Of a DNA stretch of 60,730 nucleotides, positions 42,374-52,433 are shown in pieces. The notes beneath the pieces were generated by a model, which had not been told where the DNA came from, did not search any database, and was given only the letters and a program-made list of their open reading frames with translations. The stretch is from assembly GCF_000330505.1 (NCBI RefSeq), contig NW_004191777.1:655558-716287 (forward strand). Reading direction: 5' to 3'. Position numbers and translations under genes: made by a program. Position 1 is the first letter of the stretch, and each line of letters begins with the position of its first letter. This DNA is from Entamoeba invadens IP1 (lineage: Eukaryota; Evosea; Mastigamoebida; Endamoebidae).

Positions 42374-43061
42374 GAAAATAGTATGTTTTTCGAGTTATGA
42401 ATCTTTTCGTTCATTCAAACGCTCCAAAATCATCTTTATACTCTTCAATGGTGCGTTTTCAATTGTTTTGTTATTTTTAATCTGTTTCGAATGGCTTTTT
42501 ATCAGTGATATCAAAAAGTGGTATTAATCTTACTAATTCGCCATTTTCCACAACTGTTTTTGCACAAGAACTCGAAGTTTGGAATAATTATAATTTGAAA
42601 TAATATAGTAAAATATTTTAATACTTTTTTATGGTATTTGAAATGGTATATATACCATTTTAATACAAAATAGTATATAAAGATAAGAAGAAGTAGCAGA
42701 TTATTCTTTATAATACTAAACCCCCACACATTCCAAGTACTATTACGCCATTATACACATAATATCAGAAAATGCAGAAATACACTATTTTGAATGGGTT
42801 TTTAAAGATAATAATAAGTATCATTTGATATATATATCCGTATATTGATTGATGCACTTTATGTATAGAAATAAATGAACTCTGTGAATTGACATTCTTT
42901 AAAAATAGTTTTAATCAAATGAAGACAAAATGTCAATTCTTTCGTGTCGCAAAAAAATCTCCGATCAACGCAACACAAGATGTTGAAATTATAAATTATT
43001 ACATTTTATTATCGCAAGTCTTTCGGAGAGCGAAAGGCTATGCAATTAATACACAATTTTT
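42374..43061. other. AT-rich intergenic region
   Basis: Between TFIIE-alpha copy 2 and the amylase (both minus). AT-rich; includes a 6-bp hairpin (CTTTCG...CGAAAG) at about 43018-43034, just 3' of the copy 2 stop. No gene is seen. Confidence 0.45.
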
Positions 43062-44081
43062 TTAAGCTTGGGAAGCAGACAGCGGACGGATCGGCGTGTG
43101 TTTCCTTTGCTTTTTATTGAGTTTGATGACAGTGATATTAGTCGGGGAGTTGTGCACAGAGTCTCTGACAACCGTCGACTCTTTTTCCATGAATGACGTA
43201 TCGGGCTTCATGAATTCGCTTTGCATGAATACAACGTTTTCGAATGGGTCGAAAGTGTCGTCTTTCTTCGCAACCGCACTTTTCTCTCTCTTAAAGTGTG
43301 TTTGATTTTCCCATTCTTCGTCCTCCCACGGCATTGGGCCATCCAATATTCGTGTGACAAATCCGCTTACAATTCCACTTTTGTAATTGTTTTGTCGAAT
43401 CGCGTTTTGGTGGCGTCGGTTCATATTTTGCATTTGAGTCTTGTCTTCCGCAGAGTATGGAAGAATGTAGTTCGGATAATCATTTGTACTATGATATTCC
43501 TCTTTTAACATCTCCAGTAGCGTTTTAAGCTCTTTAAATTGCTCCATCACATTTCGCATCTTCGCAGCAGCACCCGACGACGCAGCTTCGACATAGTTGT
43601 CCAATGGGATGTCACAGTTCGGGCATACCAACTTATGTGTGTCAAAGTCCATATACTCAACTGCGACTTCCTCACTGAACCGTGTTTGACATTTGCTACA
43701 GATATACGAAGTGTCGTCGGATACTCTATTTTCGTTGAGCTCTGTTGTGATCTTCGCGTATCGGAAAACGATAGTTTCGATGGCGTTTGTATAATTGATG
43801 TAAAAGTAACTGATATTTTTCTTCCTCTTCTCGTCGGTACTTTTCTCGATAAACGTTTTAGACTCGATCAAACGTTGTTCTTGAAGTGTTTTAGTCACAT
43901 TAGAAACAACACCTAACGGCATAGAAATTTCGTCTGATATCGTCTTTTCTGTTTTCGCTGTGTTCGAACTTTGGATATGAAGAAGAACTATCAAGTGCTT
44001 TGGATCGTTCAACATCGAGCACACGCGTTGAAGAATCCTTGCTACCAAAGGATACGACTGCGTGGAAGATACAGGTCTCAT
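43062..44081 (-). CDS. TFIIE alpha subunit, copy 2 (intronless)
   Basis: A 339-residue protein paralogous to copy 1 along its whole length: winged helix (LVARILQRVCSMLN), zinc ribbon (CSKC and CPNC), and the C-terminal RILDGPMPWEDEE and FMKPDTSF blocks. The frame opens 11 codons earlier, but only with a TTG codon. The ATG at 44081 matches the start of copy 1 and gives nearly equal length. The position of the copy 1 intron is uninterrupted here. Both copies look functional, so the cell may build two forms of TFIIE. A GAACTTTA motif lies ~15 nt upstream of the ATG. Confidence 0.9.
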   Translation of the reverse strand: MRPVSSTQSYPLVARILQRVCSMLNDPKHLIVLLHIQSSNTAKTEKTISDEISMPLGVVSNVTKTLQEQRLIESKTFIEKSTDEKRKKNISYFYINYTNAIETIVFRYAKITTELNENRVSDDTSYICSKCQTRFSEEVAVEYMDFDTHKLVCPNCDIPLDNYVEAASSGAAAKMRNVMEQFKELKTLLEMLKEEYHSTNDYPNYILPYSAEDKTQMQNMNRRHQNAIRQNNYKSGIVSGFVTRILDGPMPWEDEEWENQTHFKREKSAVAKKDDTFDPFENVVFMQSEFMKPDTSFMEKESTVVRDSVHNSPTNITVIKLNKKQRKHTPIRPLSASQA

Positions 44082-45056
44082 TTGGTTTATAAAGTTCTCA
44101 AATGCACAAAACAAGGCTTTGCTTGAGTTTTGTTAACCCTCAACATTCTGATTCGCCGCTTTTGGAAATCAACAAAGTTTAAAATGAGGATAAGTCGCTT
44201 GTACTTTTATTATTTTTTTATTGGATCTTGAGCTGGAATTGACATGTATTTTGACTAAGATTTCGATATGAAAATGATTGTTATTTACGGAGAGTTCAAT
44301 GGGAGTAGAAATTCTATGTATAGAAATATATATGTTGCTATTTTTGTAATAACACCCGTTTCCCCAGCCTTTCTTTGGCTGTTGAAAACAAAATGCTCTG
44401 GCCTAATTGTGGTACAAGTAAACATTAGTATTGATAGGCTCATGAATTTAAACCAAATAGTTCTTTATCAATGAACATAAAATACATAAACTATAAAATA
44501 GTGGTTATATAACCATATAATAACTATAAATGTTATGAGGTGGGTCAATTTAATTGCCCATTATATTTGTAAAAGACTTCAAATCGCAACACATTTTTAT
44601 ATTTTTCAGCATATAAATACTTTTGCAATAACGAGCGAAATACTTATTCGTTAATCTTGGTCAAATTGTCTCTAAAAAACAGGAAAGTTGTATTAACAAA
44701 CAAACAAATTATTGTTTTTATTTCGTAAAGAAAATAAGTTATGTTTTTCATAACGAATAATAAAAAAATAATTTATTTATATATAACAGAATTAAACCAT
44801 ATTTGTTTTATTTTATATTCATTTTTGAAAATAATAATAATAATTATTGTTTATAATAATATGAAGTTTGACTTTGAGGTTTCGATCTCTAAATTTATAA
44901 ATTAAAAGATGAAAAAAATTAATGATGTTTAGAATCGAAAAAAAGAAATAAAATGTATTATATTATTTTATTAAAATTATCAATAATTATAATACATTAA
45001 TTTAAATACCAACACAATGAACTCTAATTGAATAGTTAAACAAAGTAAATCATTCA
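44082..45056. other. Divergent intergenic region with GAAC and TATA-like elements
   Basis: AT-rich. Close to the 45057 gene it contains AATGAACT at 45016-45023, an exact GAAC element of Entamoeba promoters, preceded by TTTAAATA-type sequence. ATTCAATG overlaps the start codon. Confidence 0.55.
45016..45023 (+). promoter_or_regulatory. GAAC core-promoter element (AATGAACT)
   Basis: Exact match to the E. histolytica GAAC element, 34 nt before the ATG at 45057, with an A/T-rich TATA-like stretch just 5' of it. Confidence 0.5.
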
Positions 45057-46373
45057 ATGGAAGAAGCTGGTGAGTTATGGCAGAACACAGTGATATCACA
45101 AGTCGAAGTGATGTCGATCATTCCTCATTACACATTTGACAAGATGGACATCACACAAGACCCAGTATTATTAATAGAAAGTGGTCCCGATATCCGTGGG
45201 TTTAACACTGAACTTATTCCCTTTAGAAATTTTGCAATGGTGAGTTATGACCACAGTTTTGAAATATCAACACAAAAAGCGGCAAATCCGCAAGACGTCG
45301 AAGCATTTATCAAAGCGACTCGAAAAGCTGAGGAGAATCCATTATCATTGATTGAGATCCTCGAGCGTTTTAATCAATTTGGGTACAATAATAAACACAT
45401 TATTCATATAGCTCCATCACTTGATGTTCTTCAACAAACAGCAGATCCTGAAAGACTTAGAAATGTCTTTGAAAATTTTTTAATATCGCAGTTGAATTAT
45501 TCGTTGGTTGTCCTCTCCCTCAAAAACACCCAAATTGGTCGTCTGCTGTCCGATTTAAGAAAAAATCAGGTATTCGATCGATGCGACTTTACACATCCAT
45601 TCAGCGTCATCACCTTTCCTCGTATCACTCCATATGACATATTTCCATATCAAAGAACAATCAAAGGCATTTTCGTGAAAATACCAGAAAACTACGCAAT
45701 GGATTTCGAAGCCCTTGAATTCAATTACCGCCCACCTTTTTATGTGATAACACCTGCAACACTGTCCCTCGAACAAAACTTTTTGGTCGGGAAACATAAA
45801 TTAATCACAAGATGCTCTTCACCACAATTTGAGTGCGACGGACCACTTGTCATGAAAGAGCAACGATTTTTGCATAACAAGTTGCTTTTTGGCGCGTTGG
45901 ATCTTTTAGAGGCGCAAACTGTTGCAAAGGAAATCTGTCGGAAAATGCCCAACAAAGCGTTTTCAGTATTGGAAGGGCGGGTCTTTATCGAGACGGATGA
46001 GCACATTGAGAGTGGGACAACAATGGGGATCGAGAAGTTGATGGAGTTGCATATAACACGCGTTGGAGTTGTTGAGAGATACGTGACAAATTTGAAGAAT
46101 GACACATCAGAACAGTTTAAAGCACTCCAACACTGGTCATACTTTTACACCGCAAAACGAGTGTTAATAGAAGCGCTGATGTCATCTGATGACTCTGAAA
46201 ATAAATTACATTTCGATCGGGAGAAGAACACTCTGACTGCAACATGTCTTAAAGTGTGTCATGAGAGCATCACAAAGTATTTTTTTACTAATACTAACAA
46301 CTCGACGCCAGGAATGAAAAATTTTGTGGGTTTACATAGATGTAATGAAGACTGCAAATGCTTTTCTTTGTGA
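45057..46373 (+). CDS. Conserved-looking orphan protein, function unknown
   Basis: A 438-residue soluble protein with no signal peptide or membrane segment. Its composition is that of a globular, well-folded enzyme or adaptor, with mixed alpha/beta segments (HIIHIAPSLDVLQQ, YSLVVLSLKNTQIGRLLSD, FYVITPATLSLEQNFLVG). It ends in a small Cys cluster (HRCNEDCKCFSL). I recognise no family motif. It has the best core-promoter match in the window (GAAC element at 45016). It is bounded by TFIIE-alpha copy 2 and a transposon but shows no sign of transfer in base composition. Confidence 0.75.
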   Translation: MEEAGELWQNTVISQVEVMSIIPHYTFDKMDITQDPVLLIESGPDIRGFNTELIPFRNFAMVSYDHSFEISTQKAANPQDVEAFIKATRKAEENPLSLIEILERFNQFGYNNKHIIHIAPSLDVLQQTADPERLRNVFENFLISQLNYSLVVLSLKNTQIGRLLSDLRKNQVFDRCDFTHPFSVITFPRITPYDIFPYQRTIKGIFVKIPENYAMDFEALEFNYRPPFYVITPATLSLEQNFLVGKHKLITRCSSPQFECDGPLVMKEQRFLHNKLLFGALDLLEAQTVAKEICRKMPNKAFSVLEGRVFIETDEHIESGTTMGIEKLMELHITRVGVVERYVTNLKNDTSEQFKALQHWSYFYTAKRVLIEALMSSDDSENKLHFDREKNTLTATCLKVCHESITKYFFTNTNNSTPGMKNFVGLHRCNEDCKCFSL

Positions 46374-47070
46374 TGTTAAACAATTTCTTTTCTTTTTAAT
46401 ACTTCAAATGCCTTACAGTCTTTTTTAATGACAAAAACTTGCCAGATAAAGTCGATTAGAAATAAGTACAACATACTCTTTCTTTGTCTAATGAGTCAAA
46501 AAACCCCTCATCCAAAAATATATGACTCATCATTATAAATGTTAATCACAGTGATAAACTGATGCTTGATATGATCCTGAATGAGTGTCGAAACACCTGA
46601 ACAATCATCAGAACAGTCACTTTTATTATAAAATGGTGTTCATTGATGCATACAAACTATAAATTATAATTAATTTTATTATTATAATTATATATTATTA
46701 GGCGATTCTTGTTTTATTATTTTCCTCGTTTATTATCGAAGCTAAAAATAAAAACAGTATAAAAATAAATTATTATAATAGTAAATAGAGTCAGTCTGTT
46801 AACTTTGTTCACTTTCCAAACGTTGTTTTTTCTTTGTACTATTTTTAGAAATAACTAGTTTTTTGAATCAAGTCATAAATAATTTTTGTTTACCACAAAG
46901 TAATTTTTCCCAATAATTTTTCATTAATTCTATTAATTAAATTTACAAAAAAATGATTATTACCTTAGTTAGCACAAATTAAATTGAAGTTAAAAAGTCA
47001 ATTTCCAACTTTCCAGCACTGTTTTTTTCATAAAAAATAATTGTTTATTAAAAAGATCTAAAAAATTAAC
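46374..47070. other. Intergenic region upstream of the transposase
   Basis: Contains an inverted pair ATGAGTCA (46491-46498) / TGACTCAT (46523-46530) and a palindrome ATCACaGTGAT (46545-46555). The left end of the transposon should lie here, but I could not place a terminal inverted repeat with confidence. Confidence 0.45.
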
Positions 47071-49291
47071 ATGAATTCTTTTACTCAAACTCCACATGTC
47101 TTTTCTCGAAATTACGAGATCAATTACGAGGGAATAAATTTTCAACAAATTTTGATACCAATTCCCAACACCGATCCAAAAATTACTATTATGTCTGAGT
47201 TATTTGGTGTTGTTGATTCTCTTACTGATAAAATTTTATCACGATATAATGCTGCAATATATGATTATACAAATATTAGAAACTATACGACAACTAAAAT
47301 ACTCGTAGCAATTAACACATTTCAAAAAGACATTGAATGGTTTCTCAAAATCAAAGAAAAAGTTGAAACAATGTTTTCAACAATAAACAAAACAATAAAA
47401 ATTGTAGAGTTGATACTGGTATGTCTATTTTACAATAAACAATTTGAGACTGCAAGAAATGGGTTTGAACAGCTTAAAAGATGCTTGGAACATGATGGTG
47501 TTCCACTTCCAAATGATGGTAGAATACACTTTGATGAGACTCCTTTGCTCGATAGTGTTCAAAGTGCAACAGAACATAACACAACTCCACAATTAATTTT
47601 AGTTAATAATGATGTCATTAACGAATTACAAAACAGCGACGAATTAGATGATGATAAAGTTAATTATGGCAATGAAGAAGAGTTTGAAGAATCATCAGAA
47701 GAACTTACAGAGATTGACAAAACTAAAAATTGTGATAAAAAAATTATGCCTGTGTTAAACGACGACTCTTTTGATTGCATTGGATTATTTGATTATTTGT
47801 TGGAAAGACAAAGAGAAGACGAGTTTGAACAAATAATGGGACATGTATTGAGGTTTTTAAATTTGAAGAGAAACAGAACAGCACCAAAGAGACGAGTACA
47901 AATGTTTAAGTTCTATGAATATTTAAACGCCAAAGTAAAAAAGACAAATTCGGCATTTTTTTTTTCAAGTCTTACTTCCAGTGTAAACGACTTCGTGTGG
48001 AGAAGGCAAATTAAATTATTTGAAAGTCTTCCTGGTTTATCAGGAAAGAAAACAACTTTTGAAAACGACGAAATCAATAAGATAGTCACTTTTATTGAAA
48101 AAAGAGAAAGTGATAACAATCCTGTGAGTTACAGCGACTTGATGTGGTTCGTTGTTAACAAGTTGTACAGAGAAGATGTAACAATAAAGACTCTGTATCA
48201 TTTCACTTCTAATTGTTCAAAAATAACAACGGTAAAGGGGACAAAAATGGAACAAGAAAGAATGGAAGTGATACGGGAATCAATAGAGTTGTATTTTAAT
48301 TATCTGGAAGCTAACGCGACAGGAATTCCCGTTGAATTTATTTGGAATGGTGACGAGACTGGATTCCAGAGATGGGTCGATGCTGCACAAAAGACGTTGA
48401 TTGTAATTAACAAACCAAGAGAAGGTGACACCCATTATCCTACCGAGAGAGCGGGACAGAGGACAACGATGATGGCAGCTATATGTATGGACGGAACCAG
48501 TGAAGTTCCATTTTTTATTGTACCTACAGTCACAGTCGAAAAAGAGTTGTTGGAGTTGGGTATAACAAAAAAACAGAGTCTGTCTTAAACATGCCGAAAG
48601 GGCATTTATGAATACCACATTGTTTGATCAATGGCTGTCTGAAGTGTTCGTCAAAAGTCTGAATTACAAAAGAAAAATAATTAATTACTATGGGCCAGAA
48701 GCATTAATTCTTGATTGTTTTGGTTCTCATTTGACTTGTGACGCTGTATCCATGTTGACTAAGAACAACGTCAAACTCATTCTCATGCCGAGTCACAGCT
48801 CACATTTGTTACAAAGTTTAGACGTATCTATATTTGGTAACCAAAAGCGTATATGTTCTTTTGACAAATGTTTTAACAAAGACAAATACGCGAACCTATC
48901 GTACACAACAGTGCAAATTCTTTCGATAGTTNNNNNNNNNNNNNNNNNNNNNNNNNNNNNNNNNNNNNNNNNNNNNNNNNNNNNNNNNNNNNNNNNNNNN
49001 NNNNNNNNNNNNNNNNNNNNNNNNNNNNNNNATGTAGTGTGTGAAGTAGTTAGGAAATCTTGTACGAAGATTAATTGGTTTTTTACTGAAGAAGAAATTT
49101 TTCAATGCCAAAATAGTCTCATGATTGAAGAGAACGAGAATGAAGAATCAATCAACAGAAAAGTCTTTAAACGATTAAGAGATGAAGCCAGATCTTCAGA
49201 GAACTCTACTTTATACAGTAAACATGGTATTGAGCTTTACAAACCGAAGAGAGTTAGTCTTGAATTGTTTAGAAAAGTTGACAAGAAATAA
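47071..49291 (+). pseudogene. Pogo/Tigger-like DDE transposase, frameshifted and interrupted by an assembly gap
   Basis: Two open frames (47071-48588 and 48608-49291) form one transposase. An HTH region of CENP-B type lies at about residues 320-390 of the first frame. The catalytic triad is complete across the two frames: Asp428 in WNGDETG, the second Asp in LILDCFGSHL (codon 48713), and the third in LLQSLDVSIFG (codon 48821). With 35 residues between the last two, it fits the pogo/Tc1-mariner DDE class. The frames are offset by one base around an A7 run at 48567-48573. The long N-terminus (~300 residues before the HTH) is unusual. The gap 48932-49031 removes an unknown amount. It is dead or mis-assembled as shown. 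Confidence 0.85.
47071..49291 (+). mobile_element. DNA transposon (pogo/Tigger-like), ends not resolved
   Basis: Class II element inferred from the transposase. The coordinates are those of the coding region only; terminal inverted repeats and target-site duplications could not be fixed by eye in this AT-rich context. DNA transposons of several superfamilies are known from E. invadens, so this fits the proposed host. Confidence 0.7.
48932..49031. other. Assembly gap (100 N)
   Basis: Exactly 100 N, probably a placeholder of unknown true length. It lies inside the transposase, as expected for a repeated element that breaks assembly. Confidence 0.99.
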
Positions 49292-51096
49292 TTAACAAGT
49301 TTTTAATCAAAAATGTATTGATAAAATGATATAAAACTATAGAAATAATATATAAATTGTTATAAAAAATAGTTTTTTTTACTAAATTAATATGGTTGTT
49401 ATGTTAATTGTTAAACAAAAGCTATAAAAATTGGTTATTATTATGTTTGTTTTAATAACAAATAAAGGTAATAAAAAAATATAATAAAATAACCATATCA
49501 TATATTATAACGTTCTTAACCCTGATAAAAAGGTCAAACTAAAAATTTTAAGCCACCCACAAAACATAGTCTTTCCATAAGTCTGTTATTTTATCTATTT
49601 CAATCTTGTGTTTACAAATAGCCAATTAAATCATTATATTCTGGTGCTCATTGTTGTCTAATGAAGTCTTGTTACTCGAGCCAAAACTGACAAACTGCTA
49701 TTGTGCTATTCTTCCTTTTCTGTTTTAATAGAATCAAATGCGGTTACTCGCCTTTGGGTTGCTCTCTTCTCGAGAGCGTCATTTTGGCGGTGTAATCGAA
49801 AAACGGTTGATGTTGAAATCAATATCAAGAGAACTCAAATTGAATGAAAAATTGTTTTTAGTTGTTTACAAGTTCCAAAAAATTATAAAAAATTACAAAA
49901 AAAACATTTTTCTAAAGAAATAACATTTTTGTGTGATAATTTGTTTGGGGGTTGATGGAAATGTTTAGATCAATAAAAGAAGATTCCGAGCCGAACAACG
50001 TCTGGGGACTGAACAACGTTATCCGACTGACTCTATATAAAAAATAAATTATTTTTCATGACAAAATAATATAATTATTTTATATATAAAGTTACATTAA
50101 ATTGTAGTATAATATATTTGATTATTAAATAGTTAAATTTACTTTAAAATTCTATTTTTAAACAATCCCCAAAATTGAAAGTGGTTTTGTTGGACATAAT
50201 AAGAAAGTGAATTGTTTTATAAAAATTCCAAAAAATAGAAAAAGACTGAGTGATTTGAAAAGATTGTTCGACGTAAATCAATAAAAATTGAACAAACAAC
50301 TGCCCGAAAAAAATGCAAACAAATTTTTTATTTGACAGAACAAAAACAAAAAGTTTGCAACATAATACGCAATTTTATTTATCTATTAAATTACTATTTT
50401 TTGGTCATATTTTATTAAAAATTCTATTATAATCACAACAACTGGTAAATAAAAATATAAATTTGTTTTTGTGTTGCATTTTTGTCATTTTAAAACATCT
50501 TGAATTGAAGGAATTTGCATATAAAATGAGACTGGCAGTTCTTTTTGTTTTTCCATATCGACTACAATAATATACCTGTCATTTCGGGTTAATTCCTTAA
50601 AATAACAAATATAAAAATAGGTCGATAATTAAAATATAACATAACTTCTTTGATTTAGAAGAGTTTTCCCGAAAATACAGACAAAAAGCTGACTACTTCT
50701 AAATAATTCCACTTTCCCCATTTTTCTCCTCATTCTTTTTTGGTGTTCGAAAAATCCCATCCTTCGGTTGATTTCGGCCTTCTTCACAGATTTTCCATTT
50801 TTGTGAAAAAACATGAAACGCCTTCTATTTTTATACCACAAAAAAATACAAAAGAGAGTTTTTTTTCGAATTTGAAATGCCGTTCCAAAATAGATCGTCG
50901 TCGAACATTCCCGGCAATTATATCCCGATCTTTCCTCCACTAATTAAGATTAGGTAAAATTAATAGAAAAACTAACGATTAAGTAAAAAAAAGTGAGAAA
51001 TGCCGAAACAGATGTCGCCTTTATGTTCTTTGAATTCAGGAAACGGATATAAAGCAAAAAATGTTTTATAAAAAGACTTAGAACTTGGTGTATTCA
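49292..51096. other. Long intergenic region, no supported gene
   Basis: About 1.8 kb. Somewhat GC-richer patches lie at 49735-49830 and 50680-50940, but the small frames there (for example 49738-49923 plus, 50629-50940 minus) have no recognisable domain and conflict between strands. GAACAACGT occurs twice (49993-50001 and 50011-50019). The right end of the transposon should lie in the first few hundred bases. Confidence 0.45.
51000..51071 (+). other. Possible upstream ORF of 23 codons
   Basis: A short ATG frame (starts MPKQMSPLCSLNSG) that ends 25 nt before the start of the next gene. It could be an upstream ORF or chance; Entamoeba 5' UTRs are usually shorter than this. Confidence 0.2.
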
Positions 51097-51369
51097 ATGC
51101 AATTTGTCTGCAACCAGCCGATCCCTATCTCTCAACCAATTCCAACCGTCCAAATCTCAATCGACTCGACTTCGACTTCGTACGCGGGATCTTCTGACAT
51201 GATGATCATCGATGACTACCTCCAAGACCAACCAAAGTTCCCTCAACGGACTGGCGCTCCTGCACCCTTCGAACGTTCTTCCGCGCCTTTCGTCGACGAC
51301 TCCGGGTCTTCCGCTAATTCTCAAAGCTCATCGTTCATCGAAGGAATCAGCTGGAATAGAAACTTGTAA
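51097..51369 (+). CDS. Small Ser/Pro-rich protein, function unknown
   Basis: A 90-residue protein starting at the ATG at 51097. The frame is open four codons earlier but only with a TTG. It is rich in Ser, Pro and Gln and probably disordered, with an acidic patch (MMIIDDYLQD) and a conserved-looking end (SSFIEGISWNRNL). GC content is clearly higher than the flanks. A GAACTTG motif (51081-51087) and an ATTCAATG initiator-like context precede it. These features support a real, transcribed gene although it lies in a long gene-poor stretch. I recognise no family. Confidence 0.55.
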   Translation: MQFVCNQPIPISQPIPTVQISIDSTSTSYAGSSDMMIIDDYLQDQPKFPQRTGAPAPFERSSAPFVDDSGSSANSQSSSFIEGISWNRNL

Positions 51370-52433
51370 TATTCTGAATGTATTCTGTTATGTCTTTTTA
51401 TTCATCTCTTCGTTTCACTTCAGTTTACCTCTCACCATTTTCTATACTTTCGTAATTTAAATACTATTAATACGTTGAATTTCCTCCCTTTTTGGTTCTT
51501 ATATACTCCGGATTTTCGGCGATTTTTCGTGGATGTATCCGACTGAAAAAAGTTTTGGGACGCTTGACTACAACTTTTTAGTTGTGGCAAAATAAGTTGT
51601 TATTTAATAAGCGGGTCAATACAAAATTTGTCGAGTAATTACCCATTTTTGTCTTTGATGTTCTTTCAAATATTTTACTTGTACCTATTTGTGCAACAAT
51701 TGATTTTTTTTTACAATAAGAAATAATAAAAAATTACTAAATCATTATTTTACAAATAGCAATTGTATGATTTAAAAACCAAAAAATATGCTTTTTATTT
51801 TGTTTATTTTATACTTATAGTTATTGACCTTTTATTAGAATTTGTTGTTTGTTATTTTTGTGATTATTTTTAAAACTACAATTTGTTATATAATACACTA
51901 TTGTTATAGCATATTTGATTTTTTTTCTTTTTCAAGTTAAACTTCAACATAAGTCTTTTATTATCAAAGACCTCTCAAATACCTTTTTGAAAAAAAAACA
52001 TGACATTCACAATAAGAATTATTGTTATTTGTATATTATAATATTGGTTAACTCTTTTTATTTCTTGTTCAAAGAATTAAAAAAGTTATTACAAATGGAA
52101 GAAAAAAATTGGCATTAAATGATGTAAAAAAGTGGGATTTGGTTTTTTATTTATTTTTTTTACACAAAATAACAATTTCTATAAAAGACTTATTAAATTA
52201 CTTAAAATTAATCTGTCACCCAATTAATTCTTGTCATTCATTAATTACTCTCTCTGTATATTATAAAGTTATTTTGTTATTAGCAACAAAAACAATAAAA
52301 AAATCATTTTAAAAAACTTGGAAATTATTTATAACAAAATGAGAAGTGAGTGGATTAGATTTGAGAAGAGTGACAAGTTAGATTGGAATGGGGGCGTATT
52401 TGACACCAGAAAAAATGAGGAAGAACATCAAAA
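51370..52433. other. AT-rich intergenic region
   Basis: About 1 kb. Overlapping frames at 51915-52118 and 52109-52312 encode AT-rich-codon peptides rich in Phe, Leu, Ile and Lys; I do not count them as genes. The promoter of the 52434 gene is at the right end. Confidence 0.5.

Noticed and set aside
43018..43034. Hairpin CTTTCG...CGAAAG after TFIIE-alpha copy 2
   Set aside because: Only 6 bp; Pol II genes do not use such terminators and the size is within chance.
46957..49475. Possible terminal inverted repeats of the transposon (TTATTACCTTA near 46960 and AAGGTAATAA near 49466)
   Set aside because: Only about 9-10 matching bases of low complexity in very AT-rich DNA; no target-site duplication could be seen.
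50629..50943. Opposing small ORFs (103 aa minus, 67 aa plus)
   Set aside because: No domain, no signal, no promoter motif, and each is the shadow of the other.
51915..52312. Two overlapping frames that might be a frameshifted gene
   Set aside because: Composition is that of AT-rich random frames (Phe, Leu, Ile, Lys, Asn, Tyr) and no motif is recognised.
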